From assembly GCF_001653235.2 (NCBI RefSeq), contig NC_035795.1, forward strand, positions 868,001 through 932,000: DNA of 64,000 nucleotides. The letters are read 5' to 3'. The position numbers and the translations under genes are program-made. Positions 26,271-36,842 of the stretch are shown here, piece by piece; position 1 is the first letter of the stretch; each line of letters starts with the position of its first letter. The notes under the pieces are model-generated. The model was not told the DNA's origin. It did no database searches and worked only from the letters and a program-made list of their open reading frames with translations. Origin of the DNA: Pochonia chlamydosporia 170 (taxonomy: Eukaryota; Ascomycota; Sordariomycetes; Hypocreales; Clavicipitaceae).

Positions 26271-29191
26271 ATGCGTCTAGTCTACGTAAAGCGGATGGGC
26301 TGCAAAGGAGCCAGCCCGGCCTTGAGGGCAGCTTCACGATGGAATACAGCCGCCTGCAGACCGCGCCTGACGCCCAATGCATACCCGGCGTCGCAAAGAT
26401 CGTACGCCGTCAATCTCAAGTCATTGGACAGCAAATGGCGGCAAATATGGCAAGAAAACGATTCGAACGACCTTAAATCTCAAAAGCGCAGCGACCGCAA
26501 GACAAATTATGTCCTACCGATGTTTCCATACCCTTCAGGCAGCTTGCATCTGGGCCATCTGCGAGTTTACAGCATCGCCGACACGGTTGCGCGGTATCAC
26601 AAGCTTCAAGGCGATGACGTTCTTCTGCCAATGGGCTGGGATGCCTTTGGATTGCCTGCTGAGAATGCGGCGCTCGAACGAGGCATTGACCCTGGGGTAT
26701 GGACAAGGAGCAATATTGCCAAAATGAAAGAGCAGCTCGGCGCCATGAATGGAAGCTGGGACTGGGGTCGCGTGAGTAGCGCGTATCTGACCATGGCTGC
26801 TCCCAATACTGATAACCCGTATAGGAATTGACGGCCTGTGAACCCGAATTTTACAAACATACGCAAAAACTCTTTCTAATGCTGCATGAACGAGGGCTTG
26901 CGTACCAAGCCGAAGCCGAAGTCAACTACGACCCCGTGGATAAAACTGTCCTCGCAAACGAGCAGGTCGACGCGAATGGGTTCTCTTGGAGATCAGGAGC
27001 TAAAGTCGAAAAGCGCAACTTGAAGCAATGGTTCTTTCGGACTACCGAATACCGTGAGGCCTTATTACGAGATCTTGACGAGCTCGCCAAAGACAACGCC
27101 TGGCCTGAGCGTGTCATTTCACAGCAAAAGAATTGGCTCGGAAAGTCGACTGGCGCCATGATCAAATTTCCCATCATGGCCATGGGGGGGACGAGTGTTG
27201 GCAGCGCTGTAGAGGTCTTCACAACTCGGCCAGACACACTATTTGGTGTCCAGTATGTAGCTCTCGCCGCTTCTCATCCCGTCGTCGCCAAATTGGCCGA
27301 AAGTGACCCTGAGCTGCAAGCGTTCTTGGATACTCTCCCAGGACTGCCCCCGGACTCCAAAGTTGGCTACCTTCTACCGCATCTGAGAGCAATCAACCCT
27401 CTTGCCTATCACGACGAGACGCCTGATGCCACCAAGGCATCACTGCCCATTTATGTTGCGCCTTATGTCCTCGGTGACTATGGTGAGGGTGCGGTCATGG
27501 GTGTGCCTGGGCATGATGTGAGGGACCATTCATTCTGGAAAACTCATCAGGAAGATCAACCTGTGCGAATCGTTCTTGCTGCATCAGAGGATGAAAGCAC
27601 AACGGCTCTTTCGCTGGAAGAACCATACACCGAGCACGGCATTATGACTCAACACAGCGGTGCTTTCGAGGGAAAGCATTCTAAAAAGGCCGGCCAAATC
27701 ATGGTTCGCATGCTCGAAGCTGCTAATCTCGCAAAACCGGTTGAGAAGTGGCGCTTGCGTGACTGGCTCATTAGCCGCCAGAGATATTGGGGGGCTCCTA
27801 TTCCCATAATCCACTGCGATTCTTGCGGCGCGGTTCCTGTTCCCGATGAAGATTTGCCAGTCAAGCTACCCAACGTGGAGAAACACTGGGCAGCGGGCAA
27901 GACTGGAAACGCTCTGGAATCGTCGCCCGATTTTGTAAACACGTCTTGTCCCAAATGCAAAGGTCCCGCTCGTCGAGATACTGACACAATGGATACTTTT
28001 GTGGACTCGAGCTGGTACTTTGCTCGGTTCACCGACCCTCACAATAGCAAGCAACTTTTTTCTCCGGAAGCCAGCAGTATGCTACCCGTTGATACATATA
28101 TTGGAGGAATTGAGCATGCAATTCTTCATTTACTGTACGCTCGATTCATCTACAAGTTCCTGGCTTCAACTTCATTGATGCCAGAATTTACCGAAGAGAC
28201 GGCGACCTCGGCAGAGCCATTCAAGCGGCTGATCACGCAGGGTATGGTCCATGGAAGGACATATATTAACCCTGACAATGGCGTCTTCCTCAAGCCTACA
28301 GAGGTGGACTTGTCAGATCCATCATCACCTAAAGTCGCTGCAACAGATGCTCCTGCTACAGTAGCGTTTGAGAAAATGTCCAAGTCTAAGCACAATGGCG
28401 TGGACCCAACTGAGTGCATTGCCAAGTACGGCGCGGATGCGACGAGAGCCCATATGATATTTCAAGCACCTGTGGGAGACGTGTTGAACTGGGACGAGGC
28501 CAAGATCTCTGGGGTCACTCGCTGGTTGCATCGGTTGCATGACCAAGTGGAGGCTGTCGCGACGGTTGACGATTCAAAACCTGCCAAAGACTTGCTAGAA
28601 GCAAATTTCAAAAGGGCTGACTCCATGAGCCCAAAGGAGCTGGCACAGTGGGACGCAGACACATCATTATGGAGGGAGGTACAACGGACTATTGCCTCGG
28701 TCACTCAGTCATACAACGATATTTACTCACTAAATACGATTGTGTCGGATTTGATGAGCCTCACTAATGCGCTGGCAAGCTCGCAAGCTGATATAGTCAT
28801 CAAAAAGCATGCATCTAGCGTGCTGACGCGACTCGTTGCCCCTATCACGCCGGCGTTTGCGGATGAATGCTGGAGCGTGTTATACCCGTCCAGGGGCTTA
28901 ATCTTCCAGACATCGACCTTTCCCTCCCAGGATGGCACCTTGGAGTCTCCCATGCTCCAGCCTCGACAGCAATCATGTGCTGTGCAGATTAATGGAAAGA
29001 TGCGGGGGGTGGTTGAGATACTAACGCCTCCAGCTGATTTGCAGGGGGATAAGTTGAAGGATTGGGTAGTGGCGGAAATTCTCAAGATTGAGGAGGGCAG
29101 AGAACGATTTGGGGAAGGGAAATATGACTTGAAAAAGGCCAAGAGGGCCATTGCTGTACGAGGCGGCAAGGTAGTGAACTTTGTCATGTAA
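26271..29191 (+). CDS. NAM2: Leucyl-tRNA synthetase, mitochondrial
   Basis: Two exons, 26271-26771 and 26825-29191; the intron is GTGAGT...TATAG, 53 bp. The protein has 955 residues. It is a class I synthetase that charges tRNA-Leu in mitochondria. The HIGH-type signature is HLGH at 93-96 and KMSKS is at 684-688. The CP1 editing domain lies between them, with a threonine-rich TTRPDTLFG block and [14 protein letters not shown] residues, and a zinc-ribbon-like [10 protein letters not shown] / CPKCKGPAR pair is visible. The first 45 residues are rich in R, A and S without acidic residues, as in a mitochondrial presequence. This and the bacterial-type domain order indicate the mitochondrial rather than the cytosolic enzyme. 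Met9 (26295) is an alternative start. A short out-of-frame upstream ATG at 26257 overlaps the chosen start. Confidence 0.94.
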
Positions 29192-29522
29192 CTTACTACT
29201 CTAGATAGATGTACGATAGACGTGTATAACAAGCATTAGGCATAGCAGAAATACAGCTGACTACACTGCCAACCACCCTGCGCTTCCAAGGGCAATTTTA
29301 TCACGGAGGCATGAAGTACCACTTCAAGTCGCATTGCAAAAGAATCAAGTAGAGAAACCACCAAATGTATTTGATTGACATAAGAGATGGTTGATGTAGA
29401 ATCTCTAGGGTCATGATGACCCGGCCGTCAAATAGTTGGTGTAAGTGAACCCTTGCCCGCCACCACCCGGGTTCACTGCCCACGTTTCAGAAATGATTGA
29501 CCTTTAAGTATTCCTCCATAAT
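29192..29522. other. Intergenic region between convergent genes
   Basis: This is the 3' side of the synthetase gene. Nothing was recognised before the tandem repeat at 29523. Confidence 0.5.
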
Positions 29523-29712
29523 GTTATACAAGTATACCCAGTCCTGATGCATTATGCAAGATCCTTCTCTTCTGCTATAAAAGCCTCCCATCCCTTGTGC
29601 CTTACACGAGAATCCTCCTCTCCCGTTTTATACAATCATACCACTGTTCTATGCCTTACGCAAGATTTTCTCTCATGTGTTGTACAAGAGTGCTGAGCTC
29701 TTATGCCTATTG
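29523..29712. repeat. About 51-bp degenerate tandem repeat, four copies
   Basis: Units begin at about 29523, 29574, 29625 and 29677 (spacing 51, 51 and 52). Each has the order TTATACAA-like, then a C-rich part, then GCCTTACGCAAGAT-like, then a CTTCTCT-like pyrimidine stretch. The last copy is partial. The array lies directly downstream of the stop codon of the minus-strand gene ending at 29736, so it is probably in that gene's 3' UTR or terminator region. Confidence 0.75.
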
Positions 29713-29735
29713 TAGGCATCTCGAACACGCAGTGC

Positions 29736-30647
29736 TCAAAATCGAATCCATCGGCCGATAATAGCATCCATCTTGGTCTTCCTATCAACCATCCTGGAGA
29801 TGTCGATCTGAAGATGTCCCAAAAGACCATTAAGTTCCCCATCTAAAAAAACGTTAGCCATAATTCTACACAATCATTACAGAGTATACATACCGTTTAA
29901 GAAGTGAAGACCGCCGATATGCGCCGGAAACCCTTCCAGCTCACACCCCTCAGCTTCCCCATCCCCCTCGTAGATGTACAGCTCACTTGACAGAGGAAGC
30001 ATCGGGCACATGATGTCCCCGTCATACGACCTTCCATTAGCCCTAGCCACGGCGTCGTTATACTTGCGCAGCTGGTACTTGATTCGTTCTTCCGAAGCAG
30101 GCAACTGCCTCTCGGTGCGCTTTCTGGCCGCGTACTCTGCAATACGGCGGAGTTCATCGCGTCTAGAATTGCAGATTGGCTGGAGGTACGGCTTGTAGGT
30201 GCCCCTATTTCTGAGGTATTCGTCGTAGGTGACGAAGCGGCTGTGGTCTCTTTGCTCTGGTGGTGGGCGGAAGCGGTCGTAGAAGGCCTTTGTCTTGCGG
30301 GCGGACTCTGCGAAGGCAGCGCTGCGGAAGTAGGCCCAGATTTCCCTGCGACGCTCGTCCATCCCGTCGTTCCAGGGACGGAGGAATTCTCCGGTTCTTC
30401 GGAAGATGCTGCCCCTGGGCTTTTCGGGCTTCTTCTCCTGGGGTTTTTCTGGTTCGGGGGATGGGAGTCTTTCAACTGGGGGAGGGGTGCCGTTGTTGGC
30501 GTATCTGTCGAGGGCGATTACGTCGGGTGCCAGGTCGAGGAGGTCATCGTAGACTGATTCGGGGGACTCAGATCGAGGGGGAGGAGGAGGAGGAGGAGGA
30601 GGAGTAGTGGCCTGGCTGCGGAGGCGGTCCATGTAATGGCTCGGCAT
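29736..30647 (-). CDS. Unnamed proline-rich fungal protein
   Basis: Two exons on the minus strand, 30647-29894 and 29842-29736, give 286 residues. The first-exon frame would otherwise stop four codons into a canonical intron (GTATGT, branch GCTAAC, acceptor TTTTTTAG, 51 bp). Removing it adds a 35-residue C-terminus that ends in an amphipathic, basic segment. Visible in the protein are a run of nine prolines at about 16-24, a Pro/Glu/Lys-rich linker with the PEPEKPQ pattern, and an Arg-rich helical middle (DERRREIWAYF, DELRRIAEYAARKRTERQ). There are no transmembrane segments or catalytic motifs that I know. The frame is also open upstream to an ATG at 30917, but that part only translates a TGTA microsatellite, so the ATG at 30647 is preferred. 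Function unknown. Confidence 0.65.
30568..30604. repeat. GGA trinucleotide run coding for polyproline
   Basis: The plus strand has a GGA repeat. Read on the minus strand it encodes the proline run near the N-terminus of the 29736-30647 gene. Its length could vary between strains. Confidence 0.8.
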
Positions 30648-30649
30648 GT

Positions 30650-30795
30650 TGGTGTATGTGGTTGTTGTAACCGTATGCGAGTGCATGTAAGTGTATGTGA
30701 GGGTATTTGGGTGTATATGAGTATATGTGTTTGTATGTATGTTTGTGTGTGCGTGTATATGATTATACGTGAGTGTATCAGAGCGTGTAAAAGTG
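30650..30795. repeat. TGTA/TGTG-rich microsatellite
   Basis: An irregular repeat of TGTATG, TGTGTG and GTGTAT units immediately upstream of the chosen start of the minus-strand gene. It is probably 5' leader or promoter. Read in the gene's frame it would give a His-Thr-Tyr repeat, which I do not accept as protein. Confidence 0.7.
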
Positions 30796-31870
30796 TATGT
30801 GAGCTGAGCAGAGGTATGGCAGCAGTTGTGAAGGACGGATGGTTTGGTTTCAGAATTCTTCAATTCTAGAGGAAACGGCCTCATATTTATGCTTGAAAAT
30901 CGAGCATGGAAGACCATCGAACGGGGATGGAACTATTGATACTTTGGAGAGGCTGGGAAACGTAAAGTTCAACAGTAACGTTGTCTAGCCGAGTACAGAT
31001 GATGATTGTATGGATTAAGATTAGAATTCGGACTTGCAGAGTGTATACTGTGTTAGGAAGTTTGAGTTATTTGGAAGTTGTAAGCTTTGAGACTAAGAAT
31101 AGGATTTGTAGGTGCGTAATGTATAGTTTATTACGAAGTTTAAGAAAGTCGAAGCTGTAGCTTTGAGTCTAATGGTCTGAGAGTTTACATGGTTAAGGTA
31201 CGAGGTGAGTGTGGTGATCTTGGAATGGAAGTTTAAACTATGTGCTGTGTGTAAATGGGGGGAATTTACTTGAAGTACTGGCTTCCGGTCATGGTTCTGA
31301 TAGAATATTATGACTTGTAATGGTTCAAATACCATCGTGGCAACATTAATGAGTGTGTAAAAACTGAACAAAAATGCATAAAGAAGGATGCTGAGAAACA
31401 GCGTTCAACATTGAGAGTTGCCATCCGCATTGTACGACTTGTCCTTTACTTTAGACAGTAAACTGTAATCAAGAATACTGCCTTTGGTTGACACGACATA
31501 CTTTAGAAGTGAAATGTTCAAATCGCATGATCTGTCAAATATACAGCTGGCGTCGAAGTTTACTATTTAGTTAGTTTTGAGTTTGCCATGCATACAGTTC
31601 TGCAGGTGCTGAGTCTATTACTGCCTACAATAAGATTCCTTCGACTCTGATGGTGCCATTTACGTTTCGATGGGGTTGAGTTTACGTGGTAACCGGATTC
31701 GCCCGAGTTGAAAGAACTTTCGCATTGCCAGAGTTACTCTCTACGCCAAACGTTAAAGTCGTTCGGTCATTTTCCGACATCACAGCGGGTTGAGCGATGC
31801 TTCAACTTAATTTATCAATGATGAATCATAAATATGCACAGCCTGAGCATATCCAAGTCTAACGTTAATC
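30796..31870. other. Intergenic region
   Basis: AT-rich, without a supportable gene. A weak imperfect direct repeat of about 75 bp (AAGCTTTGAGACTAA / TAGCTTTGAGTCTAA) is visible at about 31080 and 31155. Confidence 0.5.
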
Positions 31871-32787
31871 TTAGTCTAACCGCCTCCTTCTCTGCTCTTC
31901 CTCATCACCCAACAATGCATCTTCCTCTGAGCCATGCTTCCGCTCAGCCCCTTTATACAAAATGTAATGCTGCACGAAAAACACGCAATCATACACCATG
32001 CTCACATTACCCAAGGCAAATTTGACAGGGTTGCCCGTAATGCCACTCCAGTCGTGCTGCTGGTAAGTGTGAATCCCCTGCTGGGCGGTGCTCAGAATGC
32101 CACCCACAAAGTCAAGTGTAATCTGCCAAATGCTCCATCCCTTGGTACTCTGGTTGCGGTAGTTGGCGAGAATCTGTGGCGTGAATTTGATAAGGGTTAT
32201 TATAAGCTTAACATAGCCTACTGCGTAGATGATGTCAAGCTCGCACCAGTCGGTGGCGGGATCCACGGGGCCCTTGGCGGCGGCCGACGCAACGACGAGG
32301 TAGGTGATGAAGACGCCGAGGACGCAACCCAGTGCAATACCGGTGATGAAGCGGCTGGGGCGGGTGCCGGTGGACGGTGTGAAGCCCCAGAGCTGGCGGA
32401 GGAGGTATTGCGACAGAGTGATGCTGGAGATGATGGATACGTGGAGGGCAAAGGTAATGTCGTTGAACTGAACGGTGGGCGTCAGGTCTTTGTGTCGAGC
32501 GGCGTATTGGCTGCGAATGACGGGGGAGTAGTAGAGGGCGACGTTGGAGACAAAGTATGCCACGAAGCCTGTCGGATGTCAGTTGTTTGTTGCGAAGGCT
32601 GCCAGCCAGTCCCACGAGGCGTAAGGTAGTAAACTGTACCTATGACGTTGATGAATGGGAAATCAACAGTAGTTCCAGAGGTGCTTTTCCGTCGGAGATT
32701 CAATATCAGCTGCGGATAGAACGAAGCGCTCCAGCAGAAGGTGTAGATCCAGCCAAACACGGCTGAAACGACTGTGAGGAAACCCAT
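31871..32787 (-). CDS. ERS1: Cystinosin-like lysosomal/vacuolar cystine transporter
   Basis: Two exons on the minus strand, 32787-32640 and 32568-31871; the intron has donor GTACAG, branch CTGAC and acceptor CAG, 71 bp. The protein has 281 residues and about seven membrane segments. PQ-loop 1 has PQ at 25-26 (YPQLILNLRRKSTSG). PQ-loop 2 has PQ at 180-181 (FTPQILANYRNQSTKGWS). The segment ending in GNPVKFALGNVSMVYDCVFF corresponds to the last helices of cystinosin. The family exports cystine from lysosomes or vacuoles with protons; yeast Ers1 is the homologue. The cytosolic tail is acidic and includes E-E-D-A-L-L at 264-269, which fits a [DE]xxxL[LI] vacuolar sorting signal (inference). It is unrelated in function to the other PQ-loop gene at 18.9 kb but has the same fold. 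Confidence 0.93.
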
Positions 32788-33920
32788 GGTTGGCTTCGTG
32801 CGCCGACGACGTTAGAACAAGCGTTGCTGGCAGAATCAGAGCATGTAGTCGAAATCGCGAAACATTTGCGCTATCCGATACGCTATTGACGACGCTGAAG
32901 GAGCATGCTGCTTAGAGAAAGTGAGGATGAGGGAGCAGAATTTAGTCGCATGTCAATGATGAAGTCGAGTGACTGCTAGTGTGACGTGAAAAGGTACGTA
33001 CCTTCAGCCCTGGGGTATTCTTGTGGTTTCAGTCGCACCTTCCCAACGAGGGCGACAGGCCCAACGTGAATGGGCGGCGTCGAAGAAATGCAAGGTGGGG
33101 CACGGTCAATTTGATCCTTCGATATCGATTCTTCAGTCTTTTATTTTACTTTTATTACTTCTTGTGAGAAGCCTTGCTATGTCCCAGCCCGTCCGTCTTG
33201 TGTTGTCAGACACATACCCAACACTCGAAAATTAGGCGTGCTCCGGCCGGCTTGTGAGAGGTTGCACGCTGTCGGTGTCACGCTCTCTGATACTTTCGTT
33301 TGATTGCTCAAGATGGGCGCGTGAGCACGCAAGTTGGGACGCGTTTCATTGGCGACGAATGTCGTCAAGCAGCGGGACTGGCATCACTGTGAATGCCCCG
33401 TATGTTAGACTGGTATGGTAACTCTTGCGGCTTGCTTCGGAATAAGCTGACGATACAAGTTCGCCCAGGGTCTCGTCTCACAGCATTGTGCTCCTTACCC
33501 AGCAGAGGTCAAGAATCTGTGGCTATTCCCGGCGATATATCCGGGGACACAATGGCGGGACGGTTCGAAGCATTGAACCCCTTTCACCGTGTCTGATGCA
33601 ATAATGGAGATGTTGATGCCGACCGATGCACGTGTGTGAATCAGTCCTCTGGCATCATGGTTCGGCCCTTACATCTGCGGCACATTCAATAAGACAAGAC
33701 ACGTATTGTTACAACACATCACATTCAACATGATCACAGACACTAAGCAATTGTTGCAATCATTTCTAACATTGTCCCGGCCCCCTTCCAAATATAGACA
33801 TTAAAAGTATTGGTCAAACTAAATTGGTATCTTTACCAGCTAATACATACAGCTGCAAATAATCGTACCGAAGCCCGTCGGTCTGTCTTGTCCACCATCT
33901 TATTCATACAACACGGACGT
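32788..33920. other. Intergenic region
   Basis: This is the promoter side of the cystinosin gene and the 3' side of the repeat-protein gene. No gene was recognised. Confidence 0.5.
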
Positions 33921-35099
33921 TTAGTCGACAATGTCAGCGGCATTCTCAACAACATTGTTGGCAGTTGAAGAGACGTCACCAGTGGCGTTATCGACGGTCG
34001 TGGTGGTCTGCCCGACGGTCTCATCAGTGTCGATGGGGAGAGCCGTTCGCTTTCCAACGGGGAGGTCACCGGTGATAGAAGAAACAGTCTCACCAAGGCC
34101 ACCGACGACATCCTTCTTCTTCAGGCCGCCAACGGGAAGACCACCAGTGATACCAGAAACAGTCTCACCAAGGCCACCAAGGACATCATCCTTCTTCTTC
34201 AGGCCGCCAACAGGAAGACCACCGGTGATGCCGGAAACCGTCTCACCGAGGCCCCCAAGGACGTCATCCTTCTTCTTCAGGCCACCAACAGGAAGGCCAC
34301 CAGTGACGCCAGAGATGGTCTCGCCGAGACCACCAAGGACATCATCCTTCTTCTTCAGGCCGCCAATGGGGAGACCGCCGGTAACGCCAGAAACAGTCTC
34401 GCCAAGGCCATCAGTGGAATCGCCACCGAGCAAACCGCCGACAATATCGGCCTTCTTCTTTAAGCCGCCAACAGGGAGAGCGCCAGTGACACCGGAAATA
34501 GTCTCACCAAGGCCGTCGGTGTTGCCAACAGGTGAGCCGTTGCCCAGCAAACCGCCAACAATGTCTTCTCTCTTCTTCAGGCCACCAACCGGAAGACCGC
34601 CAGTGATGCCGGAAACAGTCTCACCGAGGCCACCGAGGACGTCATCCTTCTTCTTTAGGCCGCCGACGGGGAGAGCGCCCGTGACGCTGGAAACAGTCTC
34701 TCCAAGACCACCGACGATGTCGTCCTTCTTCTTCAGGCCACCAACAGGAAGACCACCAGTGACGCCGGAAAGAGTCTCACCAAGGCCGCCAGTAGAATCG
34801 CCACCGAGCAAACCACCGACGACATCCTCTCTCTTCTTCAGGCCACCAACCGGGAGGCCCTGGGTGGCACCTCCAACAGGAAGACCCTTGGTAACAGTGT
34901 CGACAACGGGTCCAACCACAGGGACACTGTTGGCGAGTCCGCCAACAGCAGTATCTCTCTTCAGTCCAACGTCCTGAGTGATGCCAGAGACTGTATCAGT
35001 GACGCCACCAAGGCCAGCGAGGTTGCCGGTGTTGATTGGAGCACCGAATGAGCTGCCGTAAAGGCAAGTAAGGAGAACAGCGTAGACTGAAGGGTGCAT
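33921..35099 (-). CDS. Secreted repeat protein with kexin-like basic spacers
   Basis: One exon, 392 residues; the ATG at 35099 is chosen because it opens a clear signal peptide (1-20, ending SSFGA). Residues 91-351 are nine tandem repeats of 22-39 residues with the core GGLGETVSGITGGLPVGGL. Each of the first eight ends in KKK or KKR, and the ninth ends in KR. Repeats 1, 4 and 5 carry an extra GGLLG(G/N) insert. KR or KKR sites are at 47-48, 88-90, 175-177 and 350-351; the remaining spacers are KKK. The 41-residue tail is acidic and Thr/Asn-rich with no repeat. The design is that of fungal kexin-processed repeat proteins (KEPs, Rep1/Hum3-like repellents, dikaritin RiPP precursors). The repeats have no Tyr, Trp or Cys, and no UstYa-type gene lies nearby, so a cyclic RiPP is not supported. 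Hydrophobic surface peptides are an equal possibility. Confidence 0.85.
   Translation of the reverse strand: MHPSVYAVLLTCLYGSSFGAPINTGNLAGLGGVTDTVSGITQDVGLKRDTAVGGLANSVPVVGPVVDTVTKGLPVGGATQGLPVGGLKKREDVVGGLLGGDSTGGLGETLSGVTGGLPVGGLKKKDDIVGGLGETVSSVTGALPVGGLKKKDDVLGGLGETVSGITGGLPVGGLKKREDIVGGLLGNGSPVGNTDGLGETISGVTGALPVGGLKKKADIVGGLLGGDSTDGLGETVSGVTGGLPIGGLKKKDDVLGGLGETISGVTGGLPVGGLKKKDDVLGGLGETVSGITGGLPVGGLKKKDDVLGGLGETVSGITGGLPVGGLKKKDVVGGLGETVSSITGDLPVGKRTALPIDTDETVGQTTTTVDNATGDVSSTANNVVENAADIVD
34047..34829 (-). repeat. Coding tandem repeat, nine units
   Basis: In-frame repeats of 22-39 codons inside the secreted protein. The commonest length is 26 codons (78 bp). Several units are identical at protein level (repeats 3, 7 and 8 differ only at the last basic residue), which suggests homogenisation by unequal exchange. 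Confidence 0.9.
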
Positions 35100-36842
35100 T
35101 TTGAAAATCGTAGCGAGTGTAGTGAGTAAAGGAGTGTGATTGGCAGTGAAAAATGAATGAATGACGTGCCGAACGCTGTGATTGCAAAATGTGCAGACTA
35201 GAAGATTTCCAACTCCCACAGGCCAGGGACAGATCTTTATAACGCACCAAATAGGGGCCGGGACGCGCGATGATGCGATCTTCAGGCAAATTCGATGCTA
35301 GACATTGTAATAGGCAGACTGTCTCATGATGTCTCTTCCGGGAGGGATCTACAACAAAGCTTGGCCATTCGCCTTGCGCATCTGTGAGACATGCTTGTTC
35401 GACCAGGGTAATGCCGTGTATTCCCCGCCGGCAGTGCTCGAGCGCAGGACATGGTTGCTTTGGTATTATGGGGAAGATTTAATAAATCGTGTTGATCGCT
35501 GGGAGTAGTACAAATGAAATTACCCCATCTTGACTGATCGTCTCCTTTGTTGTTGGTACACGGGCGTCGTGGGAATATCTTTCTATCGTCGCGACGCCTT
35601 TCATTTTTATGTTGCGTAGGGGATGGCTTAGACTGTTGAGACGACGGTCACATGTAACAAGGATTCGCTAGAGGACGAAAAACAATTAAAGAAGGCGAAC
35701 GGAGTAAAAACATCAGCTTGAATACAATGACCGCGTGGGTACCTATCAAACAATGTTTAAAGGGAGACTCGTCCATTGGTGTGGATAAGATGATTGCAAG
35801 CCCCTGTCAAGCCACGAGGTTGTAGTGTGTACTTCTTTCAGGATGTGCAATTGCACCATTTGGGGATGCAGTTTCGCAGTTTGTGAGATGGCAGATGGTG
35901 ACCACCTTGTTGTCCCGCGTAAAGGTCTAACACACGGTGGTGGTATATTTTGGTGTGGTGAGGTGAAATGAGTCATGAACTCTCGTGAAAGACGCCTCAA
36001 TGTCTTTCTTGTTGTAATGAGGCGCTTATGAGATCTGTATCGTAGAGTGGCGCTCTGAAATACTGACATCTCTCAGACAATTCGGCTCAAATGTGCTGCA
36101 CAGAGGAATCGGCGATAGGAGAGTGCGCTAATCGTCCCGTCGCGGTGCGGTGCGGCACGTCATGGCAAGCGAGATGAAGTTATTGTGATTGTGAGTTGTC
36201 ACTCTGTGGCACCACAGCGTCAGGGTTACGAGCTTGTTGGTTTGCTTGTTTACGGAGTACTTGGCTGTGAGACACGGTAATTGGGATTGGGTTATGTCTT
36301 ATACAGACGCGCTGTGATGGGTTTTTATATTGATGTGACATCATCTTCTGTCTTGGATGTTTTCTACGTGGCTGCGTGCACATTGGAGGGATGGTTTATT
36401 GAGTACGAGGGATGGTAGCATGAGTTGAAATGAGATTGTTGCTGCGTGGTTGCTGTATCATGAGCGAGCGATGTGATGGTTGCTTCAACCACACAGATGA
36501 GTTTCTACTTCTTCATTTCAACTGCATTTTCAATCCATAGTACACATATCAGTCACACGTTGTAACATTGTAAATGGACGACGACGGATTACTTCCTTTG
36601 GCATTGGACGCCATTGTCCACTAGCCCGATCGACTCCAAGCCAACGATTCCATCATCCAATGAGCTCATGTCACACATCTCCAAATGCCGACACTCACAG
36701 CCCGATAAACTTCCGAATAGACAACCTCTATCATTCATCCCAGATTTGGTATTCTCTCGCAACAATGAATCCATCTCATCCAACGCATGGTCATCGCACC
36801 GGCTAACCCATCACACAACCGCGACATCCGGCCAAAACCACC
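35100..36842. other. Intergenic region between divergent genes
   Basis: No supportable gene. It contains TACGGAGTA at 36251-36259 (the reverse of TACTCCGTA). The promoter of the secreted repeat protein and that of the F-box-like gene must lie here. Confidence 0.5.

Noticed and set aside
30648..30917. N-terminal extension of the proline-rich protein by 90 residues
   Set aside because: It would translate a TGTA microsatellite into a His-Thr-Tyr repeat. The ATG at 30647 gives a sensible start.
31934..32629. A 231-codon plus-strand frame
   Set aside because: Antisense of the cystinosin gene; the minus-strand protein is clearly conserved.
33931..34977. A 348-codon open frame on the plus strand, Pro/Arg/Ser-rich
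   Set aside because: It is the antisense of the secreted repeat protein. It stays open only because of the repeat's codon composition, and the minus-strand frame has a signal peptide and coherent repeats.
33921..35099. Dikaritin-type cyclic RiPP precursor
   Set aside because: Repeats lack Tyr/Trp and no UstYa-family (DUF3328) gene with its His/Cys motif was found nearby.
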